From positions 806,001-870,000 of the forward strand of contig NZ_FOMT01000001.1 in NCBI RefSeq assembly GCF_900112695.1: a stretch of DNA of 64,000 nucleotides, read 5' to 3'. Numbering within the stretch: the first letter of the stretch is position 1; the number at the start of each line of letters is the position of its first letter. Under the pieces are notes generated by a model. The model ran no database searches, had not been told where the DNA came from, and saw only the letters and a program-made list of their open reading frames with translations. The position numbers and the translations under genes were made by a program. Of the stretch, positions 6,434 to 14,235 are shown one piece after another. The stretch is from Paenibacillus catalpae (GTDB lineage: Bacteria > Bacillota > Bacilli > Paenibacillales > Paenibacillaceae).

Positions 6434-8377
6434 ATGATGACAAATATACAAACCGCTATTCAAGATCATTTTTGGAGTCATTATTCGGAGCTCGTTCGTC
6501 AAACGGTTATTCCCTATCAATGGGAGGCTCTGAACGATCGGATTCAAGACGCGGAGCCAAGCTACTCTATCCGGAATTTCCGGATTGCCGCGGGCTTAGA
6601 GGTGGGAGAGTTCGGCGGCTGGATTTTTCAGGACAGCGATCTCTACAAGTGGCTTGAGGCGGTTGCTTATTCGCTCAAGCGTTATCCCGACCCTGAGTTG
6701 GAGAAAATGGCAGACGGCGCTATCGGGCTAATCGGACAAGCACAGCACGAGAACGGGTATCTAAACACCTATTTCACGATTCAGGAGCCGGGAAAAGAAT
6801 GGACCAACCTGTATGAAGCCCATGAGCTGTACTGTGCGGGTCACTTGTTTGAAGCAGCTGTTGCTTATTATGACGCGACGGGCAAGCGCAATTTGCTTGA
6901 CATCGCCTGCCGGTTCGCCGATTTGATTGCCAGCCTGTTCGGCACGAACCCGGGACAGATGCGGGCTTATTGCGGCCATCCGGAGATTGAATTGGCTCTG
7001 GTTAAGCTGTATCAGGCTACGGGTGAAGAACGGTATCTGAACTTGAGTTTATATTTCATTGACGAACGCGGCAGCAAGCCAAGCTACTTCCTTGAGGAGT
7101 GGGAACGACGTGGACGGACAACGATCTGGGCTCAAGGGGAACCCAATCTCGAGGTTTATCAGAGCCATCTGCCGGTTCGCGAGCAGTCAGTCGCCGTCGG
7201 GCACTCTGTCCGGGCAGTATACCTGTACACGGCGATGGCGGATATTGCCCGTCTAACCGGCGACAGCAAACTTAGTGAAGCCTGCGAGCGGCTGTGGGCC
7301 AATACGACCGGCAAACAAATGTACATCACCGGAGGAATCGGGGCGACTCATCTCGGTGAAGCCTTTACATTCGATCACGACCTTCCGAACGACACCGTAT
7401 ATGCGGAGACCTGTGCTTCGATAGGTATGATATTCTGGGCACGGCGAATGCTGCAATTGGAGGCAAAGAGCGAATACGCTGACGTGATGGAACGGGCTTT
7501 GTACAATAACGTGCTTGGAAGCATGGCAAAGGACGGCAAGCATTTCTTCTACGTGAATCCGCTGGAAGTCTGGCCGGAAGCCAGTGCCAAGAGCCCGGAT
7601 AAGTTCCATGTCAAGCCGGTCAGGCAGAAATGGTTCGGCTGCTCTTGCTGCCCGCCCAATGTCGCTCGTTTGATCAGCTCGCTGGACGAGTACATTTATG
7701 GCGTGTCAGAAGACGGCCAAGCCGTTCACGTCCACTTGTATATCGGAAGTGAACTGTCGTTTGAGACAGGAGGCCGAAAGGTGTCGTTAAGCCAGAAGTC
7801 AGAGCTGCCGTGGAACGGCCGTGTTGAATTCTCTGTAATGATTCCGGGAAGCACGAATGACGGAATTGCATTTAATCTCGCGCTTCGCATTCCGAATTGG
7901 TTCGGTAGTGAACGCCCGACATTAACGGTGAATGGTGAAACTCTGCAGTACCATGTTGAACAAGGATACGCCATAATAAACCGCGCATGGAATGACGGGG
8001 ATAAGCTGGAGTGGCTGCTGCCTATCGAGACAAAGCTGATCGCTGCGAACCCGCTGATCCGCGCGGATGCTGGTAAAGCCGCCATTCAACGCGGTCCGCT
8101 CGTATACTGCGTGGAAGAAGCGGATAATGGGAAGCCGCTTGCCACCCTGTCGCTTGCTGATGAACCGGTACTGAGTGAAAGCGAAGCTTCCGGACTTCTT
8201 GGAGGCTGTGTCGTTGTGGAAGGAAACGGGGTCGTTGCAGATCAGTCCGGCTGGGAAGAAGGACTTCCTTACCGGCCGCTTAGCAAGAAGAGAAAAGCCG
8301 TTCGGTTCAAGGCTATTCCTTATTACCTGTGGGGCAACCGCGAGCCCGGCGAAATGAGCGTCTGGCTCCGCTATTAA
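6434..8377 (+). CDS. GH127 beta-L-arabinofuranosidase-like enzyme
   Basis: 647 aa, usual GH127 (DUF1680) length, with an alpha-helical barrel followed by beta-sandwich domains. The key residues of the HypBA1 family are in register: Glu309 (GEAF), then Glu325 and Cys327 (YAETC), and the Cys403-Ser-Cys405-Cys406 cluster (WFGCSCCPPN). In HypBA1 the Glu/Cys/Cys/Cys set binds zinc and a cysteine is the nucleophile. The expected reaction is release of L-arabinofuranose from beta-linked arabino-oligosaccharides. There is no signal peptide, so it works inside the cell. AAGGAGG precedes two adjacent ATGs (6434 and 6437); the second has better spacing. The divergent AraC gene probably controls it. A second GH127 lies at 46954. 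Confidence 0.88.
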   Translation: MMTNIQTAIQDHFWSHYSELVRQTVIPYQWEALNDRIQDAEPSYSIRNFRIAAGLEVGEFGGWIFQDSDLYKWLEAVAYSLKRYPDPELEKMADGAIGLIGQAQHENGYLNTYFTIQEPGKEWTNLYEAHELYCAGHLFEAAVAYYDATGKRNLLDIACRFADLIASLFGTNPGQMRAYCGHPEIELALVKLYQATGEERYLNLSLYFIDERGSKPSYFLEEWERRGRTTIWAQGEPNLEVYQSHLPVREQSVAVGHSVRAVYLYTAMADIARLTGDSKLSEACERLWANTTGKQMYITGGIGATHLGEAFTFDHDLPNDTVYAETCASIGMIFWARRMLQLEAKSEYADVMERALYNNVLGSMAKDGKHFFYVNPLEVWPEASAKSPDKFHVKPVRQKWFGCSCCPPNVARLISSLDEYIYGVSEDGQAVHVHLYIGSELSFETGGRKVSLSQKSELPWNGRVEFSVMIPGSTNDGIAFNLALRIPNWFGSERPTLTVNGETLQYHVEQGYAIINRAWNDGDKLEWLLPIETKLIAANPLIRADAGKAAIQRGPLVYCVEEADNGKPLATLSLADEPVLSESEASGLLGGCVVVEGNGVVADQSGWEEGLPYRPLSKKRKAVRFKAIPYYLWGNREPGEMSVWLRY

Positions 8378-8511
8378 GTTCATAACGGACGGCCTTTAGT
8401 GTCATGTTGCTCTAACAAGAAATAAAAGTTCCTTGCCGTTTGCATAATGTGGGTTTGATTGGAGAAATTAATCTCAGCACCATAAATTACATCACATTAG
8501 GAGGGCTTTTC

Positions 8512-8733
8512 ATGGCTAAGAGCAATTCTTTAGTGGTACCACAGGCATCGCAGGCTTTGGATCAAATGAAATTCGAAGTTGCTTCACAACTGGGTATTCA
8601 GTTATCGCGTGATGGTTATAACGGTGATTTAACTACTTACAACGCTGGCAAAATTGGCGGATCGATTACTCGCCGTTTAGTTGAAATCGCTGAACAAAGT
8701 CTCGGCGGTGGATCCACAGCTTTCCGTAAATAA
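8512..8733 (+). CDS. Alpha/beta-type small acid-soluble spore protein
   Basis: 73 aa. It begins MAKSNSLVVPQA and carries both SASP signatures: the germination protease site context KFEVASQLGI and the C-terminal GSITRRLVEIAEQ segment. Such proteins coat and protect DNA in the dormant spore and are degraded by Gpr at germination. AGGAGGG lies just before the ATG at 8512; the longer frame from 8440 has no such site. The gene is monocistronic, with a strong terminator. It should be expressed in the forespore, but I could not pick out a convincing sigma-G promoter. Confidence 0.95.
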   Translation: MAKSNSLVVPQASQALDQMKFEVASQLGIQLSRDGYNGDLTTYNAGKIGGSITRRLVEIAEQSLGGGSTAFRK

Positions 8734-8745
8734 CGTATACTTAGA

Positions 8746-8784
8746 AACAAGGCTGCCTATCTGTGATAGGCAGCCTTGTTCTTG
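8746..8784 (+). terminator. Terminator after the SASP gene
   Basis: A perfect 16-bp stem (8746-8761 / 8765-8780) with a 3-base loop is followed by CTTGTCTTTT. The next ~150 bases to the end of cobQ hold nothing I recognise. Confidence 0.85.
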
Positions 8785-8941
8785 TCTTTTTCAACAATTG
8801 CGGTCGTCCATACGCCATGTCCGTCTGGTCCATCAATTCATCAACGTCGACGTTTCGGCCTAAACAATCCGGCATTTATTATCAGTTAGCAAGCGTTGCG
8901 TTTGAACAGATCACGCAGGGAGAATCCTTTAAAGGGTTTAC

Positions 8942-10468
8942 TTACAGTTGTACCTTCGATATGCCCAGGATGCTATAAATCTGCTCCATATCCAGATGAG
9001 CGCGGACATGCTCGGCCAATCGGTCAAAAGCCTCAATCTGCCTGCTGCGAAATGGCAATATCTCTTCGATTGGAGCGAGATGGTTATGAATGCGAACCAT
9101 ATTCAGGTACTGTCTCCGGAAAGCGTCGTTATGAAAAATACCGTGCACATACGTCCCGAATATGCGGCCATCCTCCGAGATTGTCCCTTCAGCTTGTCCG
9201 TTAATGGAGAGTAGGGAATGAGCCTGCGCGAGCGGTATTGTTTGGCCCATATGGATCTCATAGCCTTCAATCGGAAGTCCTTGCATGGCTGGCCAATCGG
9301 GATGAGTGCTTGCCACGCTTCCGCTAACCCGTTCCGTTCGCTTTTCTGTAAAAAACGTCGTGGCGAGCGGGAGATAATCAAGACCGTTCGCTTCTACATG
9401 AGCGGATTCGACCTGCTGCGGATCGTACAGATTCCGACCAAGCATTTGGTAGCCTCCACAAATCCCGGCAAGATAGCTGCCCTCCGCCACCAGTTTGGCG
9501 ATAGCCTCCGCTATGCGTGACTGTTCCAGGAAGAGCAAGTCTTCAAGCGTGTTTTTCGAGCCTGGAATCATAATAATGTCCGGTTGTCCGAGTTGATCAA
9601 CACTCTCTACGTAACGAAGCGAGACGTCCGGTTCTGCCTCAAGTGGATCAAAGTCGGTGAAATTAGAAATACGCGGAAGCCGAATAACCGCTATGTCTAT
9701 CTCTTTATCTTCGTTTCCTGCCTGATCCTTCCGCTTCTCCAGAACAACGGAGTCTTCCGCTTCAATATCGAGCCTTGGCATATGAGGGATGACGCCAAGA
9801 ACCGGAATACCGGTACGCTCCTCCAGCCAATCCAGACCGGGCTGCAGAAGACTGACGTCGCCGCGAAATTTATTAATAATAAATCCTTTCACCCGGTTTC
9901 GCTCGTCTTCTTCCAGCAGCTCCAGCGTTCCGACGATCGAAGCAAAGACGCCGCCGCGGTCAATATCCGCGACAAGCAGAACGGGTGCGTCGGCCCATTT
10001 TGCCATCCGCATGTTAACAATATCCCGGTCTTTGAGATTAATCTCGGCCGGACTTCCGGCACCTTCCAGCACAACGATATCATACTCTCCTCGAAGACGG
10101 TTAAGCGCGTCTGTCACGATGCCACCGGCAAGAGGAATATACTCCTCCCGGTAGCGCCATGCGCTCATTTCTTCCAACGGCTTGCCGTGCACGACGATTT
10201 GTGCCTTCATGTCTCCGGTCGGCTTAATCAGAATCGGATTCATATCGGTCGTAGCCGCAATACCGCAAGCTTCTGCCTGGACGCCTTGTGCCCGGCCAAT
10301 CTCCTTGCCGTCAAGGGTTACATAGGAGTTAAGCGCCATATTTTGCGATTTGTAGGGTGCCGTTTTCCATCCGTCCTGTACGAAAATACGGCATAAAGCC
10401 GTACTGAGCACACTTTTTCCTACATCTGAAGCTGTTCCTTGTATCATAATGGTTGCTGCCTGTTTCAA
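8942..10468 (-). CDS. cobQ: Cobyric acid synthase (adenosylcobyric acid synthase)
   Basis: 508 aa. It amidates four side chains of adenosylcobyrinic acid a,c-diamide, using glutamine and ATP, in late cobalamin synthesis. The N-terminal dethiobiotin-synthetase-like domain starts with the P-loop GTASDVGKS (residues 11-19). The C-terminal class I glutamine amidotransferase domain has Cys337 (GICGGYQMLG) and His442 (YVHGIF). The start is TTG at 10468, seven bases after GAGGAGG; the frame extends upstream to 10567 but without a ribosome binding site, and 508 aa is the normal length. No other cobalamin gene is in the window, and I saw no B12 riboswitch upstream. Confidence 0.93.
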   Translation of the reverse strand: MKQAATIMIQGTASDVGKSVLSTALCRIFVQDGWKTAPYKSQNMALNSYVTLDGKEIGRAQGVQAEACGIAATTDMNPILIKPTGDMKAQIVVHGKPLEEMSAWRYREEYIPLAGGIVTDALNRLRGEYDIVVLEGAGSPAEINLKDRDIVNMRMAKWADAPVLLVADIDRGGVFASIVGTLELLEEDERNRVKGFIINKFRGDVSLLQPGLDWLEERTGIPVLGVIPHMPRLDIEAEDSVVLEKRKDQAGNEDKEIDIAVIRLPRISNFTDFDPLEAEPDVSLRYVESVDQLGQPDIIMIPGSKNTLEDLLFLEQSRIAEAIAKLVAEGSYLAGICGGYQMLGRNLYDPQQVESAHVEANGLDYLPLATTFFTEKRTERVSGSVASTHPDWPAMQGLPIEGYEIHMGQTIPLAQAHSLLSINGQAEGTISEDGRIFGTYVHGIFHNDAFRRQYLNMVRIHNHLAPIEEILPFRSRQIEAFDRLAEHVRAHLDMEQIYSILGISKVQL

Positions 10469-10865
10469 GCTTCTGCCTCCTCGAGTTGCTTGCTTAACCC
10501 TTGAATAGTCTTGTATTTCAATATAAACCATGTTTTGTAGAAGTGAAAGAAACAGGCAATTAGACATATTTAATATATATAATATGAGTGATATAATATT
10601 TTACAAATAAAGCGCTTACATCATTTTGGGGATTTCATAGAGTCTCAGCGCTTATTGGGCAGCTTGATGTCGGCACACTTCAGTTTAGGGTGAAGGCAGG
10701 TGATACGAGTAACTGAATGATGAGACGTTCTTGAGCAACAGGTGAAAGGATTTCATTAATAGTCGAATTCGTATTGATTGAAACCTAATGCTTTCGATGT
10801 ATGAATCACCACAAATAGCCTGATCCAGGCAACATTATGAGGTCATTCTTTTGAGGAGGATTAAG
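10469..10865. other. Intergenic region between cobQ and the GxGYxYP gene
   Basis: About 400 bases without a gene. It carries the leader of cobQ, an A/T-rich stretch near 10570-10600, a partial cre-like site (10607-10620), a second AGCGCTTA element near 10647-10654, and a possible promoter TTGAAA-16-TATGAA about 60 bases before the gene at 10866. Nothing else recognisable. Confidence 0.5.
10607..10620. promoter_or_regulatory. Partial cre-like element
   Basis: On the reverse strand this reads TGTAAGCGCTTTAT. It agrees with the CcpA consensus TGNAANCGNTNNCA at every defined position except the last two. It lies ~250 bases upstream of the secreted GxGYxYP gene. Weak candidate for carbon catabolite control. 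Confidence 0.3.
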
Positions 10866-12896
10866 ATGAAATGGAATAAGAAATTAGGTGCAGCCATCCT
10901 TGCAACGGTTATTGTGGCTGCCTCCGCTCCATTCGTAGGGCTTCCGAAAGCGGAGGCATCCGGATTGTCCTGGCCATCAGGACAAATCCTTCCGTCTTTT
11001 TCAGCGCCTGCATCCACGCTCGACGTTATGAATCTGGTTACGGAGTATAAATATGAAGCGGAGGGGACGCAGGTCGGACATGGTACCGGTCATTTGGACG
11101 GCAACGGCTGGCTTGCACAAACGTCGATTGATGCTCCTAATAAGCACATGGTATACGGGCCGTATGCTACCGATATTCCGGCAGGTGCGAACCAAGCCTT
11201 TTTTGATATGATTATCGATAATAACACGGCTAATAATGATGTTATTGTAACGGTTGATGTAAGAGACAATACGAACGGGCAAATACTGGCCACACGCGAT
11301 ATTACCCGGAAGGAATGGACGAAGGTCGGCTCCTACGAGAGATTTACGTTAAACTTCAATAACCCGACAGTCGGACACGCGATCGAATTCAGGGTCTATT
11401 GGTACGGTCGGGCTTATACGAAAGTAGATGCTGTTGGTACTAGTCTGCAGGGCAAATCGGACGAAACCGTTGTATTTACGACTCTTAAAGGACTCGTCAA
11501 TAAAACGCAGCCAAGAATCTACACCTATGATGATAACGTCAAAAATGAAGACGGGAAGGACAAATGGCTGAATGATTTGGGCATTGGTCATGCGGACGTG
11601 GCGGACAATTGGTCGCTGATCACCAAATATGCCAGCGAAATTAACGGAATTGTCGTCTATGATGCTGCCGTTCCTGATACGGTGAACCTGGCTACAACAA
11701 TCGCATCGCAATCCGGCGGAATAGTGGCACCTCCAAGCCTGGTGAGCAAGCTGACTTCTACTCCGTACAATTTGCCGATATTGGATGATTTGCGCGGAGA
11801 TTTCAGCACAAAGCTGCAGGTGTATCAATATTTGCACGACCATTATTGGTCCTCGCTGCCGCATAAACTCCTTATCGGCTTAAATCCGGGAATTAAGGGG
11901 GCCTTGCGCGAGTATGCGTTGGCAACCGGGACGGCTGTCGTTTGGCTGGATCCGTCTGTTCCGGCAGAAAAAACGCTGCTGCAAAGTTTCTTCTCCGATA
12001 TGCCGTATGGCAGCGGGATTTACATGGGCTGGTGGCCGGATGAGGCAATAGGTGTTCAAGCGGCTTCCGAATATGGCATTTCTACGATTGCAAGCGACTG
12101 GTCCTCCAATCTGACCGTATTCAGCGGCACTTCCAGAACGGTTAATGTGAAGCCGGTGCCGAGCAAACCGCCGCTTCAGAATAAAATCTATGTCTCGCTC
12201 ATCTTGAGTGACGGCGACAATCTGCAGTACATGGAGCATCGCTTCAAGAAAATTTGGGATTCGCCTAACCGCGGAGCAGTGCCGCTGGGCTGGACGGTAT
12301 CGCCGGCGATGCTTGACGCGATGCCAGGCGTGCTGAATTATTTGTATAATACCGCTACTCCTAACGACGCTCTAATAGCCGGACCTTCCGGTGTTGGCTA
12401 TACGTATCCAAACTTTTGGGCGAATCAGACCTATCTGGATAACTTCGTTGCCTTATCTAATGATTACATGAACCGTGCCGGCTTAAAGGTGGCTACCATA
12501 TGGAATACAATTACCGGCGGCATTAATCCAAACGTAGGAAACAGCTTTGCGCAATATGCTCCGTCGTTATTAGGCTTAACGGGACAAAACGCCGGCAGTC
12601 CAATCACCATCTACGGCAACTCGCTGCCGACTCAAGGGTTGAGTGCGACCTATTGTTACTCCGAAGCAACGATCATCTCCGAGATCAATAATGCAATTGC
12701 CGGCTGGAATGGTACAGCGCCGCGTTTTGTGAGCATTCAGTCTAATCCATGGGATGTCTCCTATCAGATGATCGTCAATGCGGCGAATAACTTCAGCAGC
12801 AACAGCAATATCGTGTTTGTCAGACCGGATACGTACTTCCAATTAATGCGGGAACAATACAACCTCCCGATTGATCCGTCTGCTGCAGTACAGTAA
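10866..12896 (+). CDS. Secreted GxGYxYP-family putative glycoside hydrolase
   Basis: 676 aa from the ATG at 10866, five bases after GAGGAGGA; the frame also opens with TTG at 10851, inside that site, which is unlikely. Residues 1-~31 form a signal peptide (KKLGAAILATVIVAASAPF.., cleavage near AEA-SG). The family signature GVGYTYP lies near residue 515, preceded by SLILSDGDNLQYMEHR. A ~140-residue beta-rich N-terminal region precedes it. Proteins with this domain are presumed polysaccharide-active because they occur in glycan loci; no activity is established to my knowledge. It is a single gene, ended by a terminator at ~12951. Family confident, function open. Confidence 0.8.
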   Translation: MKWNKKLGAAILATVIVAASAPFVGLPKAEASGLSWPSGQILPSFSAPASTLDVMNLVTEYKYEAEGTQVGHGTGHLDGNGWLAQTSIDAPNKHMVYGPYATDIPAGANQAFFDMIIDNNTANNDVIVTVDVRDNTNGQILATRDITRKEWTKVGSYERFTLNFNNPTVGHAIEFRVYWYGRAYTKVDAVGTSLQGKSDETVVFTTLKGLVNKTQPRIYTYDDNVKNEDGKDKWLNDLGIGHADVADNWSLITKYASEINGIVVYDAAVPDTVNLATTIASQSGGIVAPPSLVSKLTSTPYNLPILDDLRGDFSTKLQVYQYLHDHYWSSLPHKLLIGLNPGIKGALREYALATGTAVVWLDPSVPAEKTLLQSFFSDMPYGSGIYMGWWPDEAIGVQAASEYGISTIASDWSSNLTVFSGTSRTVNVKPVPSKPPLQNKIYVSLILSDGDNLQYMEHRFKKIWDSPNRGAVPLGWTVSPAMLDAMPGVLNYLYNTATPNDALIAGPSGVGYTYPNFWANQTYLDNFVALSNDYMNRAGLKVATIWNTITGGINPNVGNSFAQYAPSLLGLTGQNAGSPITIYGNSLPTQGLSATYCYSEATIISEINNAIAGWNGTAPRFVSIQSNPWDVSYQMIVNAANNFSSNSNIVFVRPDTYFQLMREQYNLPIDPSAAVQ

Positions 12897-12950
12897 TACG
12901 CGGTTGAAAACAACATTACGATTCATTAACAGTTTAGGTTAGTTGAAGCG

Positions 12951-12985
12951 AGAGGGGCGCATGGTAATCATGCGTCCCTCTTTTA
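12951..12985 (+). terminator. Terminator after the GxGYxYP gene
   Basis: A 12-bp stem with one G-U pair (GAGGGGCGCATG / CATGCGTCCCTC) and a 5-base loop is followed by TTTTAC. Confidence 0.8.
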
Positions 12986-13093
12986 CTTGGGCTTCACTCA
13001 GGTAAATAAGTTTGACTACAATCCCTTCGTACTGTAATGTGCAAGGGAGCAGAGAAAGAATAAAAATGATGAATCAGCCAAAGGGAGATACAA

Positions 13094-13570
13094 ATGCCTT
13101 CAATTATTACAAAACCATTCGATAAATACATGCAAAACCTATTAGGTGAGTTAAGCTCCGGTTATCATGCAGGAGAACTCAGCAAGAAGGACCAATCAGA
13201 AATTCCGGAAGAGATTTATATCATCGAGAAGGATGACGAAATGGTTGGATACGCCGTTATTCGGGAATACGCGCAGGGCAACCAGTTAATACAGAAGGCC
13301 GAGAAGGATTATTTTCATCCGGATGAAAGGTATCTGGAGAAGGACTTCTATATCGAGATCAAGTACGAGACGAACTTTGTGTTTATTGAAGTACTCGACG
13401 TACTGAAGGAGCATGAAGGAAAAGGGTATGCGGCCTATTTCATCAATTGGCTGAAAGCGAAATACCCGAATAAAAAGATGTACGTATACACGCTGGATAA
13501 ATCGCGCAACTTCTGGTTTAAGCAGCAGTTCGAGGTTGTGGGAAATACGGTTTGGATGACTTATAATTAA
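13094..13570 (+). CDS. GNAT-family N-acetyltransferase-like protein
   Basis: 158 aa. The central part has a GNAT pattern: strand FVFIEVLDVLKEHEGKGYAAYFINWLK contains the acetyl-CoA pyrophosphate loop (H-E-G-K-G-Y-A), followed by MYVYTLDKSRNFWFKQQFEVVG, a typical beta5-alpha4 end. It is a cytoplasmic acyltransferase of unknown substrate. AAGGGAG precedes the ATG. A possible promoter (TTGACT at 13012, TGTAAT at 13033, short 15-base spacing) lies upstream. It is followed by a VOC protein 33 bases later, possibly in one transcript. Confidence 0.7.
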   Translation: MPSIITKPFDKYMQNLLGELSSGYHAGELSKKDQSEIPEEIYIIEKDDEMVGYAVIREYAQGNQLIQKAEKDYFHPDERYLEKDFYIEIKYETNFVFIEVLDVLKEHEGKGYAAYFINWLKAKYPNKKMYVYTLDKSRNFWFKQQFEVVGNTVWMTYN

Positions 13571-13603
13571 TAAGACTTGCAGCTTACGTAGAATAGGAAG
13601 TGG

Positions 13604-14017
13604 ATGGTAATGGCAAAGCTGACCCCTTATTTTTACTCGGAGGATGCCAAAGGACAAGCCGGGTTTTATGTGCAGGCGCTTGGCGGAGAAATTCGCGATC
13701 AGATGACTTATGGACAAGCTCCGGGTACAGATGAAGCGATGAAAGACAAGATTATTCACATGTCCTTTACGGCGGCGGGCGTAAACTTCTTTATCGCCGA
13801 TACGATGCATGAGCCTCCAGGCCGCAGCAGCGCATTGGACTTAAGCCTCGAATTCAAAACAGTTGAGGAAGCGCAGCAAGCATTCGCTAATCTGTCTGAA
13901 GGCGGAAAGGTCATTATGCCCCTTGAAAAGCAATTCTGGGGAACCTTATTTGGCCGTCTGGAAGACAAGTTTGGCATCAAGTGGCAGATCAGTACAGAGC
14001 CGCAAGCGCAGAATTGA
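13604..14017 (+). CDS. VOC-family (PhnB/glyoxalase-like) protein
   Basis: 137 aa. The sequence is typical of the PhnB-like branch of the vicinal oxygen chelate superfamily: LTPYFYSEDAKGQAGFYVQALGGEI at the start, IHMSFTAAGVNFFIADT in the middle, and LEKQFWGTLFGRLEDKFGIKWQI at the end. These are small cytoplasmic proteins of mostly unknown role. Two in-frame ATGs (13604 and 13610) share one AGGAAG site, so the start is uncertain by two residues. It ends at a terminator. Confidence 0.82.
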   Translation: MVMAKLTPYFYSEDAKGQAGFYVQALGGEIRDQMTYGQAPGTDEAMKDKIIHMSFTAAGVNFFIADTMHEPPGRSSALDLSLEFKTVEEAQQAFANLSEGGKVIMPLEKQFWGTLFGRLEDKFGIKWQISTEPQAQN

Positions 14018-14033
14018 ATGAATGATTGATCAG

Positions 14034-14057
14034 ACCGCGTCCATCGCGGTTTTTTTG
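14034..14057 (+). terminator. Terminator after the VOC gene
   Basis: A short 6-bp GC stem (ACCGCG / CGCGGT) with a 5-base loop is followed by a run of seven further T. Confidence 0.8.
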
Positions 14058-14131
14058 TTGTCTATTTATCATCTTGGAATCACCTACATTATCCGTAGGA
14101 TTGCATCTTATTGCCGTTACCATTATGTTCC

Positions 14132-14137
14132 TATAAT
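14132..14137 (+). promoter_or_regulatory. -10 box of the GH87 gene
   Basis: A perfect TATAAT lies ~100 bases before the GH87 start. The best -35 (TTGCCG, 15-base spacing) is poor, so activator help is possible. A cre element lies downstream of it. Confidence 0.45.
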
Positions 14138-14180
14138 TAGAGGTACGGTAATGAAAGGAGGGCTGGTAAAAGAGTAAGCT

Positions 14181-14194
14181 TGTAATCGCTTCCA
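14181..14194. promoter_or_regulatory. CcpA binding site (cre) in the GH87 leader
   Basis: TGTAATCGCTTCCA matches the cre consensus TGNAANCGNTNNCA at every defined position. It lies ~45 bases after the TATAAT and ~40 before the start codon, where bound CcpA would block elongation. It predicts glucose repression of the glucanase. Confidence 0.55.
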
Positions 14195-14235
14195 GTATTG
14201 ATATCCGTCAGCATTTATCATTGAGGAGGAATATA

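Noticed and set aside
8440..8511. N-terminal extension of the SASP frame
   Set aside because: SASPs are ~60-75 residues and the strong AGGAGGG site fixes the start at 8512.
8763..8978. Short frames between the SASP terminator and cobQ
   Set aside because: They start inside the terminator, lack ribosome binding sites and resemble nothing known.
9584..10396. 270-codon frame opposite cobQ
   Set aside because: Shadow of cobQ; composition has no protein-family features and cobQ motifs on the other strand are complete.
10469..10660. Cobalamin riboswitch upstream of cobQ
   Set aside because: I looked for the conserved B12-box and compact GC-rich leader; the region is A/T-rich and shows neither.
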